This document shows positions 12,198 through 24,600 of a stretch of DNA of 64,000 nucleotides, one piece after another. Numbering within the stretch: position 1 is the stretch's first letter; the number at the start of each line of letters is the position of its first letter. The notes under the pieces were generated by a model, which was not told where the DNA came from, made no database searches, and was given only the letters and a program-made list of their open reading frames with translations. Source of the DNA: Ptiloglossa arizonensis (taxonomy: Eukaryota > Arthropoda > Insecta > Hymenoptera > Colletidae). A program made the position numbers and the translations under genes. The stretch is taken from contig NW_027479674.1 of the NCBI RefSeq assembly GCF_051014685.1, positions 1-64,000 of the forward strand. Direction: 5' to 3'.

Positions 12198-13674
12198 ATT
12201 AAGGAATGGTTGAGAAACCATCAAAATTTTCGCAAGTCTGATACTCGAAACCAATAACTACAAATGCCTAGGGGAAAAATACACATACCGTTGTAATCGG
12301 GCGAGATTCTACTTTCACATGCAACAGGAATTTCTCGATTTAGTCAATCCGTTCGCGAGATATGGGAGTTTGAAGTTAAGGAATGGTTGAGAAACCATCA
12401 AAATCTTCGCTGGTCTGATACTCGAAACCAATAACTGGATTGGCCTAGGGGAATAGTACACACACCATTGTATTCGAGCGAGTTTCTGCTTTCAGATGCA
12501 ATAGGAATTTCTCGAGTTCGTCAATCCGTTGGCGAGATATGGGAGTTTGAAGTTAAGGAATGGTTGAGAAACCATCAAAATCTTCGCTGGTCTGATACTC
12601 GAAACCAATAACTGGATTGGCCTAGGGGAATAGTACACACACCATTGTATTCGAGCGAGTTTCTGCTTTCAGATGCAATAGGAATTTCCCGAGTTCGTCA
12701 ATCCGTTGGCGAGATATGGGAGTTTGAAGTTAAGGAATGGTTGAGAAACCATCAACATGTTCGCAATTCTGATGCTAGAAAAGAATAACTGGAGTGGCCT
12801 AGGGGAGAAGTGCACACACGATTGTAATCGGGCGACTTTCTACTTTCAGATACAACAGGAATTTCTCGAGTTCGTCAATGCGTTCGCGAGATATGGGAGT
12901 TTGCAGTTAAGGAATGGTTGAGAAATCACCAAAATTTTCGCAAGTCTGATTCTCGAAACCAATAACCAATATGGCCTAGGGCAAAAATACACATACTGTT
13001 GTAGTCGGACGAGTTTCTGCTTTCAGATGCAATAGGAAATTCTCGAGTTCGTCAATCCGTTCGCGAGATATGGAAGTTTGAAGTTAAGGAATGATTGAGA
13101 AACCATCAAAATTTTCGTAAGTCTGATACTCGAAACCAATAACTGGAATGGCCTAGGGGAAAAGTACACACACCATTGTAATCGGGCGAGTTTCTACTTT
13201 CAGATGCAACAGGAATTTCTCGAGTTCGTCAATCCGTTCGCGAGATATGGGAGTTTGAAGTTAAGGAATGGTTGAGAAACCATCAAAATTTTCGCTTGTC
13301 TGATACTCGAAACCAATAACTGGAATGGCTTAGGGGAAAAGTACACACACCGTTGTAATCGGGCGAGTTTCTACTTCCACATGCAACAGGAATTTCTCGA
13401 GTTCGTCAAACCGTTCGCGAGATATGGGAGTTTCAAGATAAGGAATGGTCGAGAAAGCGTCAAAATTTTCGCTGGTCTGATACTCGAAACCTATAACTGG
13501 ATTGGCCTAGGGGAATAGTACACACACCATTGTATTCGGCGAGTTTCTGCTTTCAGATGCAATAGGAATTTCTCGAGTTCGTCAATCCGTTCGCGAGATA
13601 TGGGAGTTTGAAATTAAGGAATGGTTGAGAAACCATCAAAATTTTCGCAAGTATGATACTCGAAACCAATAACT
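12198..13674 (+). repeat. 8-monomer higher-order block, copy 3
   Basis: This is identical in order to copy 2 at an offset of 6,899 bp, with the GATGCTAGAAAAG marker at 12,771. It lies inside the larger copied segment that begins near 10,360. The left part contains the GGGAATTTGAAATTAAGG variant shared with 5,287 and 13,954. Confidence 0.85.
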
Positions 13675-13965
13675 GGAATGGCCTAGGGGAAAAGTACACA
13701 CACCGTTGTAATCGGGCGAGTTTCTACTTTCAGATGCAACAGGAATTTCTCGAGTTCGTCAATCCGTTCGCGAGATATGGGAGTTTGAAGTTAAGGAATG
13801 GTTGAGAAACCATCAAAATTTTCGCTGGTCTGATACTCGAAACCAATAACTGGATTGGCCTAGGGGAATAGTACACACACCATTGTATTCGGCGAGTTTC
13901 TGCTCTCAGATGCAATAGGAATTTCTCGAGTTCGTCAATCCGTTCGCGAGATATGGGAATTTGAA

Positions 13966-15442
13966 ATTAAGGAATGGTTGAGAAACCATCAAAATTTTCG
14001 CAAGTCTGATACTCGAAACCAATAACTACAAATGCCTAGGGGAAAAATACACATACCGTTGTAATCGGGCGAGATTCTACTTTCACATGCAACAGGAATT
14101 TCTCGATTTAGTCAATCCGTTCGCGAGATATGGGAGTTTGAAGTTAAGGAATGGTTGAGAAACCATCAAAATCTTCGCTGGTCTGATACTCGAAACCAAT
14201 AACTGGATTGGCCTAGGGGAATAGTACACACACCATTGTATTCGAGCGAGTTTCTGCTTTCAGATGCAATAGGAATTTCTCGAGTTCGTCAATCCGTTGG
14301 CGAGATATGGGAGTTTGAAGTTAAGGAATGGTTGAGAAACCATCAAAATCTTCGCTGGTCTGATACTCGAAACCAATAACTGGATTGGCCTAGGGGAATA
14401 GTACACACACCATTGTATTCGAGCGAGTTTCTGCTTTCAGATGCAATAGGAATTTCCCGAGTTCGTCAATCCGTTGGCGAGATATGGGAGTTTGAAGTTA
14501 AGGAATGGTTGAGAAACCATCAACATGTTCGCAATTCTGATGCTAGAAAAGAATAACTGGAGTGGCCTAGGGGAGAAGTGCACACACGATTGTAATCGGG
14601 CGACTTTCTACTTTCAGATACAACAGGAATTTCTCGAGTTCGTCAATGCGTTCGCGAGATATGGGAGTTTGCAGTTAAGGAATGGTTGAGAAATCACCAA
14701 AATTTTCGCAAGTCTGATTCTCGAAACCAATAACCAATATGGCCTAGGGCAAAAATACACATACTGTTGTAGTCGGACGAGTTTCTGCTTTCAGATGCAA
14801 TAGGAAATTCTCGAGTTCGTCAATCCGTTCGCGAGATATGGAAGTTTGAAGTTAAGGAATGATTGAGAAACCATCAAAATTTTCGTAAGTCTGATACTCG
14901 AAACCAATAACTGGAATGGCCTAGGGGAAAAGTACACACACCATTGTAATCGGGCGAGTTTCTACTTTCAGATGCAACAGGAATTTCTCGAGTTCGTCAA
15001 TCCGTTCGCGAGATATGGGAGTTTGAAGTTAAGGAATGGTTGAGAAACCATCAAAATTTTCGCTTGTCTGATACTCGAAACCAATAACTGGAATGGCTTA
15101 GGGGAAAAGTACACACACCGTTGTAATCGGGCGAGTTTCTACTTCCACATGCAACAGGAATTTCTCGAGTTCGTCAAACCGTTCGCGAGATATGGGAGTT
15201 TCAAGATAAGGAATGGTCGAGAAAGCGTCAAAATTTTCGCTGGTCTGATACTCGAAACCTATAACTGGATTGGCCTAGGGGAATAGTACACACACCATTG
15301 TATTCGGCGAGTTTCTGCTTTCAGATGCAATAGGAATTTCTCGAGTTCGTCAATCCGTTCGCGAGATATGGGAGTTTGAAATTAAGGAATGGTTGAGAAA
15401 CCATCAAAATTTTCGCAAGTATGATACTCGAAACCAATAACT
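13966..15442 (+). repeat. 8-monomer higher-order block, copy 4
   Basis: This matches copy 2 at an offset of 8,667 bp and copy 3 at an offset of 1,768 bp (ten monomers less 2 bp). The marker GATGCTAGAAAAG is at 14,539. It arose as the second half of an internal ten-monomer expansion within the copied segment. Confidence 0.85.
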
Positions 15443-17071
15443 GGAATGGCCTAGGGGAAAAGTACACACACCGTTGTAATCGGGCGAGTTTCTACTTTCA
15501 CATGCAACAGGAATTTCTCGAGTTCGTCAAACCATTCGCGAGATATGGGAGTTTCAAGATAAGGAATGGTCGAGAAACCATCAAAATTTTCGCTGGTCTG
15601 GAACTCGAAACCAATAACTGGAATGGCCTAGGGGAATAGTACACACCCCATTGTATTCGGACGAGTTTCTGCTTTCAGATGCAATAGGAAATTCTCGAGT
15701 TCATCAATACGTTCGCGAGATATGGGAGTTTGAAGTTAAGGAATGGTTGAGAAACCATCAAAATTTTCGCTGGTCTGATACTCGAAACCAATAACTGGAT
15801 TGGCCTAGGGGAATAGTACACACACCATTGTATTCGGCGAGTTTCTGCTTTCAGATGCAATAGGAATTTCTCGAGTTCGTCAATCCGTTCGCGAGATATG
15901 GGAGTTTGAAATTAAGGAATGTTTGAGAAACCATCAAAATTTTCGCAAGTCTGATACTCGAAACCAATAACTACAAATGCCTAGGGGAAAAATACACATA
16001 CCGTTGTAATCGGGCGAGATTCTACTTTCACATGCAACAGGAATTTCTCGATTTAGTCAATCCGTTCGCGAGATATGGGAGTTTGAAGTTAAGGAATGGT
16101 TGAGAAACCATCACAATTTTCGCAAGTCTGATACTCGAAACCAATAACTACAATGGCCTAGGGCAAAAATACACATACCGTTGTAATCGGGCGAGTTTCT
16201 GCTTCCACATGCAGCAGGAATTTCTCGAGTTCGTCAATCCGTTCACGAGATATGGGAGTTTGAAGTTAAGGAATGGTTGAGAAACCATCAAAATCTTCGC
16301 TGGTCTGATACTCGAAACCAATAACTGGATTGGCCTAGGGGAATAGTACACACCCCATTGTATTCGGGCGAGTTTCTGCTTTCGGATGCAATAGGAATTT
16401 CTCGAGTTCGTCAATCCGTTCGCGAGATATGGGAGTTTGAAGGTAAGGAATGGTTGAGAAACCATCAAAACTTTCGGTGGTCTGATACTCGAAACCAATA
16501 ACTGGAATGGCCTAGGGGAAAAGTACACACACCATTGTAATCGGGCGAGTTTCTACTTTCAGATTCAACAGGAATTTCTCGAGTTCGTCAATCCGTTCGG
16601 GAGATATGGGAGTTTGAAGTTAAGGAGTGGTTGAGAAACCATCAAAATTTTCGCTTGTCTGATACTCGAAACCAGTAACTGGAATGGCCCTGGGGGAAAA
16701 GTACACACACCGTTGTAATCGGACGAGTTTCTACTTCCACATGCAACAGGAATTTCTCGAGTTCGTCAATCCGTTCGCGAGATATGGGAGTTTGAAGTTA
16801 AGGAATGGTTGAGAAACCATCAAAATTTTCGCAAGTCTGACACTCGAAACCAATAACTACAATGGCCTAGGGCAAAAATACACATACCGTTGTAATCGGG
16901 CGAGTTTCTGCTTTCAGATGCAATAGGAAATTCTCGAGTTCGTCAATCCGTTCGCGAGATATGGAAGTTTGAAGTTAAGGAATGATTGAGAAACCATCAA
17001 AATTTTCGCAAGTCTGATACTCGAAACCGATAACTGGAATGGCCTAGGGGAATAGTACACACCCCATTGTA

Positions 17072-17425
17072 TTCGGGCGAGTTTCTGCTTTCGGATGCAA
17101 TAGGAATTTCTCGAGTTCGTCAATCCGTTCGCGTGATATGGGAGTTTGAAGGTAAGGAATGGTTGAGAAACCATCAAAACTTTCGGTGGTCTGATACTCG
17201 AAACCAATAGCTGGAATGGCCTAGGGGAAAAGTACACACACCATTGTATTCGGGCGAGTTTCTGCTTTCGGATGCAATAGGAATTTCTCGAGTTCGTCAA
17301 TCCGTTCGCGTGATATGGGAGTTTGAAGGTAAGGAATGGTTGAGAAACCAACAAAACTTTCGGTGGTCTGATACTCGAAACCAATAGCTGGAATGGCCTA
17401 GGGGAAAAGTACACACACCATTGTA
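17072..17425 (+). repeat. Direct duplication of a single monomer type
   Basis: Two adjacent monomers share the private variants TTTCGGATGCAATAGG, TTCGCGTGATATGG, AAGGTAAGGAATGG, AAACTTTCGGTGG and CAATAGCTGG at a 177 bp offset. The second has AACCAACAAAAC where the first has AACCATCAAAAC. This is a minimal one-unit duplication. Confidence 0.75.
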
Positions 17426-17537
17426 ATCGGGCGAGCTTCTACTTTCAGGTGCAATAGGAATTTCTCGAGTTCGACAATCCGTTCGCGAGATATGGGAGTT
17501 TGAAGTTAAGGAATGGTTGAGAAACCATCAAAATTTT
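17394..17537 (+). promoter_or_regulatory. Pol III-like A box, B box and T-run in one monomer
   Basis: TGGCCTAGGGG (17,394-17,404) fits the degenerate tRNA-type A-box pattern TRGYNNARNNG. GTTCGACAATCC (17,469-17,480) fits eight of nine bases of GWTCRANNC. TTTT follows at 17,534-17,537. Spacing from the A-box start to the B-box start is 75 bp, within the range seen in tRNA genes and tRNA-derived SINEs. Most monomers have the A box and the T-run but a weaker B box (GTTCGTCAATCC). No tRNA fold is present. The patterns are degenerate, so chance or an ancient SINE origin are both possible. Confidence 0.25.
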
Positions 17538-17779
17538 CGCAAGTCTGATACTCGAAACCAATAACTGGAATGGCCTAGGGGAAAAGTGCACACACCGTTG
17601 TAATCGGCCGAGTTTTTACTTTCAGATGCAACAGGAATATCTCGAGTTCGTCAATCCATTCGCGAGATATGGGAGTTTGAGGGTAAGGAATGGTTGAGAA
17701 ACCATCAAAACTTTCGGTGGTCTGATACTCGAAAACAATAACTGGAATGGCCTAGGGGAAAAGTACACACACCATTGTA

Positions 17780-17950
17780 ATCGGGCGAGCTTCTACTTTC
17801 AGATACAACAGGAATTTCTCGAGTTCGTCAATACGTTCGCGAGATATGGGAGTCAGAAGTTAAGGAATGGTTGAGAGACCATCAAAATTTTCGCAAGTCT
17901 GATACTCGAAACCAATAACTACAAAGGCCTAGGGGGAAAATACACATACC
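17780..17950 (+). repeat. Monomer shared with 10.19-10.34 kb
   Basis: The private variant GGGAGTCAGAAGTTAAGG followed by GTTGAGAGACC occurs at 17,848 and 10,243. The offset is 7,605 bp (43 monomers less 6 bp). It links domains A and B through an older exchange. Flanking monomers on the left (CAGGTGCAA with TTCGAC) are also shared near 9,840 and 17,445. Confidence 0.65.
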
Positions 17951-19264
17951 GTTGTAATCGGGCTGGTTTCTACTTCCTCATGCAACAGGAATTTCTCGAG
18001 TTCGTCAATCCGTTCGCGAGATATGGGAGTTTGAAGTTAAGGAATGGTTGAGAAACCATCAAAATTTTCGCTGGTCTGATACTCGAAACCAATAACTGGA
18101 TTGGCCTAGGGGAATAGTACACACCCCATTGTATTCGGGCGAGTTTCTGCTTTCGGATGCAATAGGAATTTCTCGAGTTCGTCAATCCGTTCGCGAGATA
18201 TGGGAGTTTGAAGGTAAGGAATGGTTGAGAAACCATCAAAACTTTCGGTGGTCTGATACTCGAAACCAATAGCTGGAATGGCCTAGGGGAAAAGTACACA
18301 CACCATTGTAATCGGGCGAGCTTCTATTTTCAGGTGCAACAGGAATTTCTCGAGTTCGACAATCCGTAAGCGAGATATGGGAGTTTGAAGTTAAGGAATG
18401 GTTGAGAAACCATCAAAATTTTCGCAAGTCTGATACTCGAAACCAATAACTGGAATGGCCTAGGGGAAAAGTGCACACACCGTTGTAATCGGGCGAGCTT
18501 CTACTTTCAGATACAACAGGAATTTCTCGAGTTCGTCAATACGTTCGCGAGATATGGGAGTTTGAAGGTAAGGAATGGTTGAGAAACCATCAAAACTTTC
18601 GGTGGTCTGATACTCGAAACCAATAACTGGAATGGCCTAGGGGAAAAGTACACACACCATTGTAATCGGGCGAGCTTCTACTTTCAGATACAACAGGAAT
18701 TTCTCGAGTTCGTCAATACGTTCGCGAGATATGGGAGTTTGAAGTTAAGGAATGGTTGAGAGACCATCAAAATTTTCGCGACTGATACTCGAAACCAATA
18801 ACTACAAAGGCCTAGGGGGAAAACACACATATCTTTGTAATCGGGCGAGTTTCTGCTTTCAGATGCAATAGGAAATTCTCGAGTTCGTCAATCCGTTCGC
18901 GAGATATGGGAGTGTGAAGTTAAGGAATGGTTGAGAAACCAACAAAATTTTCGCAAGTCTGATACTCGAAACCAATAACTACAAAGGCCTAGGGGAAAAA
19001 TACACATACCGTTGTAATCGGGCGGGTTTCTACTTCCTCATGCAACAGGAATTTCTCGAGTTCGTCAATCCGTTCGCGAGATATGGGAGTTTGAAGTTAA
19101 GGAATGGTTGAGAAACCATCAAAATTTTCGCTGGTCTGATACTCGAAACCAATAACTGGATTGGCCTAGGGGAATAGTACACACACCATTGTATTCGGGC
19201 GAGATTCTGCTTTCAGATGCAATAGGAATTTCACGAGTTCGTCAATCCGTTCGCGCGATATGGG

Positions 19265-20450
19265 AGTTTGAAGTTAAGGAATGGTTGAGAAACCATCAAC
19301 ATTTTCGCAATTCTGATGCTAGAAACGAATAACTGGAATGGCCTAGGGGAGAAGTACACATACCATTGTAATCGGGAGAGTTTCTACTTTAAGATGCAAC
19401 AGGAATTTCCGAGTTCGTCAATCCGTTCGCGAGATATGGGAGTTTGAAGTTAAGGAATGGTTGAGAAACCATCAAAATTTTCGCAAATCTGATACTCGAA
19501 ACCAATAACTACAAAGGCCTAGGGGAAAAATACATATACCGTTGTAATCGGGCGAGTTTCTACTTCCTCATGCAACAGGAATTTCTCGAGTTCGTCAATC
19601 CGTTCGCGAGATATGGGAGTTTGAAGTTAAGGAATGGTTGAGAAACCATCAAAATTTTCGCTGGTCTGATACTCGAAACCAATAACTGGATTGGCCTAGG
19701 GGAATAGTACACACACCATTGTATTCGGGCGAGTTTCTGCTTTCAGATGCAATAGGAATTTCTCGAGTTCGTCAATCCGTTCGCGAGATATGGGAGTTTG
19801 AATTTAAGGAATGGTTGAGAAACCATCAAAGTTTTCGCTGGTCTGATACTCGAAACCAATAACTGGAATGGCCTAGAGGAAATGTACACACACCATTGTA
19901 ATCGGGCGAGTTTCTACTTTCAGGTGCAACAGGAATTTATCGAGTTCGTCAATCCGTTCGCGAGATATGGGAGTTTGAAGTTAAGGAATGGTTGAGAAAC
20001 CATCACAATTTTCGCAAGTCTGATACTCGAAACCAATAACTACAAAGGCCTAGTGGAAAAATACACATACCGTTGTAATCGGGCGGGTTTCTACTTCCTC
20101 ATGCAACAGGAATTTCTCGAGTTCGTCAATCCGTTCGCGAGATATGGGAGTTTGAAGTTAAGGAATGGTTGAGAAACCATCAAAATTTTCGCTGGTCTGA
20201 TACTCGAAACCAATAACTGGATTGGCCTAGGGGAATAGTACACACACCATTGTATTCGGGCGAGTTTCTGCTTTCAGGTGCAATAGGAATTTCACGAGTT
20301 CGTCAATCCGTTCGCCAGATATGGGAGTTTGAAGTTAAGGAATTGTTGAGAAACCATCAACATTTTCGCAATTCTGATGCTAGAAACGAATAACTGGAAT
20401 GGCCTAAGGGAGAAGTACACATACCATTGTAATCGGGAGAGTTTCTACTT
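19265..20450 (+). repeat. 11-monomer-offset duplication, copy 1
   Basis: This matches 21,212-22,398 at exactly 1,947 bp (11 x 177). Shared variants are TCGCAAATCTG with AATACATATACCG, GCCTAGAGGAAATGTAC, GAATTTATCGAGTTCG, AATTGTTGAGAAACC and GGCCTAAGGGAGAAG. Position 19,409-19,417 reads TTTCCGAGT in this copy, one base shorter than the usual TTTCTCGAGT. Confidence 0.8.
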
Positions 20451-20994
20451 TCAGATGCAACAGGAATTTCTCGAGTTCGTCAATCCGTTCGCGAGATATG
20501 GGAGTTTGAAGTTAAGGAATGGTTGAGAAACCATCAAAATTTTCGCAATTCTGATGCTAGAGACGAATAACTGGAATGGCCTAGGGTAGAAGTACACATA
20601 CCATTGTAACCGGCAGAGTTTCTACTTTCAGATGCAGCAGGAATTTCTCGCGTTCGTCAATCCGTTCGCGAGATATGGGAGTTTGAAGTTAAGGAATGGT
20701 TGAGAAACCATCAAAATTTTCGCTGGTCTGATACTCGAAACCAATAACTGGATTGGCCTAGGGGAATAGTACACACACCATTGTATTCGGGCGAGTTTCT
20801 ACTTCCTCATGCAACAGGAATTTCTCGAGTTCGTCAATCCGTTCGCGAGATATGGGAGTTTGAATTTAAGGAATGGTTGAGAAACCATCAAAGTTTTCGC
20901 TGGTCTGATACTCGAAATCAATAACTGGAATGGCCTAGGGGAAATGTTCACACACCATTGTAATCGGGCGAGTTTCTACTTTCAGGTGCAACAG

Positions 20995-21950
20995 GAATTT
21001 CTCGAGTTCGTCAATCCGTTCGCGAGATATGGGAGTTTGAATTTAAGGAATGGTTGAGAAATCATCAAAATTTTCGCTGTTCTGATACTCGAAACCAATA
21101 ACTCGATTGGCCTAGGGGAACAGTACACACACCATTGTATTCGGGCGAGTTTCTGCTTTCAGATGCAATAGGAATTTCACGTGTTAGTCAATCCGTTCGC
21201 GAGATATGAGAGTTTGAAGTTAAGGAATGGTTGAGAAACCATCAACATTTTCGCAATTCTGATGCTAGAAACGAATAACTGGAATGGCCTAGGGGAGAAG
21301 TACACATACCATTGTAATCGGGAGAGTTTCTACTTTCAGATGCAACAGGAATTTCTCGAGTTCGTCAATCCGTTCGCGAGATATGGGAGTTTGAAGTTAA
21401 GGAATGGTTGAGAAACCATCAAAATTTTCGCAAATCTGATACTCGAAACCAATAACTACAAAGGCCTAGGGGAAAAATACATATACCGTTGTAATCGGGC
21501 GAGTTTCTACTTCCTCATGCAACAGGAATTTCTCGAGTTCGTCAATCCGTTCGCGAGATATGGGAGTTTGAAGTTAAGGAATGGTTGAGAAACCATCAAA
21601 ATTTTCGCTGGTCTGATACTCGAAACCAATAACTGGATTGGCCTAGGGGAATAGTACACACACCATTGTATTCGGGCGAGTTTCTGCTTTCAGATGCAAT
21701 AGGAATTTCTCGAGTTCGTCAATCCGTTCGCGAGATATGGGAGTTTGAATTTAAGGAATGGTTGAGAAACCATCAAAGTTTTCGCTGGTCTGATACTCGA
21801 AACCAATAACTGGAATGGCCTAGAGGAAATGTACACACACCATTGTAATCGGGCGAGTTTCTACTTTCAGGTGCAACAGGAATTTATCGAGTTCGTCAAT
21901 CCGTTCGCGAGATATGGGAGTTTGAAGTTAAGGAATGGTTGAGAAATCAT
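20995..21950 (+). repeat. 15-monomer-offset duplication, copy 1
   Basis: This matches about 23,650-24,600 at exactly 2,655 bp (15 x 177). The most private shared markers are GAGAAATCATC with TTTTCGCTGTTCTG, GGGGAACAGTACAC, TTTCACGTGTTAGTCAATCC and GAGATATGAGAG. Identity is lower than in the right-hand duplications, so this event looks older. Confidence 0.7.
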
Positions 21951-22398
21951 CACAATTTTCGCAAGTCTGATACTCGAAACCAATAACTACAAAAGCCTAG
22001 GGGAAAAATACACATACCGTTGTAATCGGGCGGGTTTCTACTTCCTCATGCAACTGGAATTTCTCGAGTTCGTCAATCCGTTCGCGAGATATGGGAGTTT
22101 GAAGTTAAGGAATGGTTGAGAAACCATCAAAATTTTCGCTGGTCTGATACTCGAAACCAATAACTGGATTGGCCTAGGGGAATAGTACACACACCATTGT
22201 ATTCGGGCGAGTTTCTGCTTTCAGATGCAATAGGAATTTCACGAGTTCGTCAATCCGTTCGCCAGATATGGGAGTTTGAAGTTAAGGAATTGTTGAGAAA
22301 CCATCAACATTTTCGCAATTCTGATGCTAGAAACGAATAACTGGAATGGCCTAAGGGAGAAGTACACATACCATTGTAATCGGGAGAGTTTCTACTTT
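21212..22398 (+). repeat. 11-monomer-offset duplication, copy 2
   Basis: This is the partner of 19,265-20,450 and carries the same ordered private variants. The right edge is where it reads CAGGTGCAACAGGATTTTC instead of CAGATGCAACAGGAATTTC. Its left half also overlaps a fifteen-monomer-offset duplication with 23.65-24.6 kb, so the two events are nested. Confidence 0.8.
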
Positions 22399-22619
22399 CA
22401 GGTGCAACAGGATTTTCTCGAGTTCGTCAATCCGTTCGCGAGATATGGGAGTTTGAAGTTAAGGAATGGTTGAGAAACCATCAAAATTTTCGCAAGTCTG
22501 ATACTCGAAACCAATAACTACAAAGGCCTAGGGGAAAAATACATATACCGTTGTAATCGGGCGAGTTTCTACTTCCTCATGCAACAGGAATTTCTCGAGT
22601 TCGTCAATCCGTTCGCGAG

Positions 22620-23500
22620 ATATGGGAGTTTGAAGTTAAGGAATGGTTGAGAAACCATCAAAATTTTCGCTGGTCTGATACTCGAAACCAATAACTGGAT
22701 TGGGCTAGGGGAATAGTACACACACCATTGTATTCGGGCGAGTTTCTGCTTTCAGATGCAATAGGAATTTCTCGAGTTCGTCAATCCGTTCGCGAGATAT
22801 GGGAGTTTGAAGTTAAGGAATGGTTGAGAAACCATCACAATTTTCGCAAGTCTGATACTCGAAACCAATAACTACAAAGGCCTAGGGGAAAAATACACAT
22901 ACCGTTGTAATCGGGCGGGTTTCTACTTCCTCATGCAACAGGAATTTCTCGAGTTCGTCAATCCGTTCGCGAGATATGGGAGTTTGAAGTTAAGGAATGG
23001 TTGAGAAACCATCAAAATTTTCGCTGGTCTGATACTCGAAACCAATAACTGGATTGGCCTAGGGGAATAGTACACACACCATTGTATTCGGGCGAGTTTC
23101 TGCTTTCAGATGCAATAGGAATTTCACGAGTTCGTCAATCCGTTCGCCAGATATGGGAGTTTGAAGTTAAGGAATGGTTGAGAAACCATCAAAATTTTCG
23201 CTGGTCTGATACTCGAAACCAATAACTGGATTGGCCTAGGGGAATAGTACACACACCATTGTATTCGGGCGAGTTTCTGCTTTCAGATGCAATAGGAATT
23301 TCTCGAGTTCGTCAATCCGTTCGCGAGATATGGGAGTTTGAAGTTAAGGAATGGTTGAGAAACCATCACAATTTTCGCAAGTCTGATACTCGAAACCAAT
23401 AACTACAAAGGCCTAGGGGAAAAATACACATACCGTTGTAATCGGGCGGGTTTCTACTTCCTCATGCAACAGGAATTTCTCGAGTTCGTCAATCCGTTCG
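22620..23500 (+). repeat. 3-monomer tandem duplication, offset 531 bp
   Basis: The run GCTGGTCTGATACTCG / ACCATCACAATTTTCGC / ACTACAAAGGCC with TCGGGCGGGTTTC recurs 531 bp (3 x 177) downstream; ACCATCACAA is at 22,831 and 23,362. It is a short local higher-order repeat of about 1.6 copies. Confidence 0.75.
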
Positions 23501-23649
23501 CGAGATATGGGAGTTTGAATTTAAGGAATGGTTGAGAAATCATCAAAATTTTCGCTGTTCTGATACTCGAAACCAATAACTGGATTGGCCTAGGGGAATA
23601 GTACACACACCATTGTAATCGGGCGAGTTTCTACTTTCAGGAGCAACAG

Positions 23650-24600
23650 GAATTTCTCGAGTTCGTCAATCCGTTCGCGAGATATGGGAGTTTGAATTTA
23701 AGGAATGGTTGAGAAATCATCAAAATTTTCGCTGTTCTGATACTCGAAACCAATAACTGGATTGGCCTAGGGGAACAGTACACACACCATTCTATTCGGG
23801 CGAGTTTCTGCTTTCAGATGCAATAGGAATTTCACGTGTTAGTCAATCCGTTCGCGAGATATGAGAGTTTGAAGTTAAGGAATGGTTGAGAAACCATCAA
23901 CATTTTCGCAATTCTGATGCTAGAAACGAATAACTGGAATGGCCTAGGGGAGAAGTACACATACCATTGTAACCGGGAGAGTTTCTACTTTGAGATGTAA
24001 CAGGAATTTCTCGAGTTCGTCAATCCGTTCGCGAGATATGGGAGTTTGAAGTTAAGGAATGGTTGAGAAACCATCAAAATTTTCGCAAGTCTGATACTCG
24101 AAACCAATAACTACAAAGGCCTAGGGGAAAAATACATATACCGTTGTAATCGGGCGAGTTTCTACTTCCTCATGCAACAGGAATTTCTCGAGTTCGTCAA
24201 TCCGTTCGCGAGATATGGGAGTTTGAATTTAAGGAATGGTTGAGAAACCATCAAAATTTTCGCTGGTCTGATACTCGAAACCAATAACTGGATTGGCCTA
24301 GGGGAATAGTACACACACCATTGTATTCGGGCGAGTTTCTGCTTTCAGATGCAATAGGAATTTCTCGAGTTCGTCAAACCGTTCGCGAGATATGGGAGTT
24401 TGAAGTTAAGGAATGGTTGAGAAACCATCAAAGTTTTCGCTGGTCTGATACTCGAAACCAATAACTGGAATGGCCTAGGGGCAATGTACACACACCATTG
24501 TAATCGGGCGAGTTTCTACTTTCAGGTGCAACAGGAATTTCTCGAGTTCGTCAATCCGTTCGCGAGATATGGGTGTTTGAAGTTAAGGAATGGTTGAGAA
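23650..24600 (+). repeat. 15-monomer-offset duplication, copy 2
   Basis: This is the partner of 20,995-21,950. Differences include CATTCTATTCGG for CATTGTATTCGG, TGTAACCGGGAGAG for TGTAATCGGGAGAG, and GAGATGTAACAGG for CAGATGCAACAGG. Confidence 0.7.

Larger units (their letters stand above)
1..16807 (+). repeat. Array domain A: GGATTGG-rich monomers with 8-monomer blocks
   Basis: This domain is rich in a monomer type with GGATTGGCC, then GGGGAATAGTACAC, then ATTGTATTCG, usually carrying CAATAGG in place of CAACAGG. It alternates with ACTACAAATGCC monomers and with monomers carrying AAGGAATGGTCGAGAAAGCG. A rare type with GATGCTAGAAAAGAATAACT marks each copy of an eight-monomer block. The domain ends where its large copied segment stops matching, near 16,807. 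No gene-like or unique sequence was seen in it. Confidence 0.8.
10360..16807 (+). repeat. Copied segment with internal 10-monomer expansion
   Basis: This carries the monomer order of 3,461-8,140, but the part equivalent to about 5,100-6,830 occurs twice, shifted by 1,768 bp. The left boundary is where 10,321 (GGGGGAAAATACACATACC) stops matching 3,422. The right boundary is where 8,141 reads ATTGAG against GTTGAG here. The simplest reading is one long copying or unequal-exchange event plus one ten-monomer slip. Confidence 0.75.

Noticed and set aside
17970..18299. Minus-strand open frame of 109 codons with repeated FSPRPFQLLVSSIRP-type residues
   Set aside because: It is a translation of the satellite in the frame that happens to lack stops. 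The same peptide recurs with every similar monomer, has no independent start, domain or regulatory context, and ends where a monomer variant introduces a stop.
18770..18790. Possible breakpoint at TTCGCGACTGATACTCG
   Set aside because: It is a 2 bp shorter form of TTCGCAAGTCTGATACTCG inside an otherwise normal monomer, with no change of flanking type.
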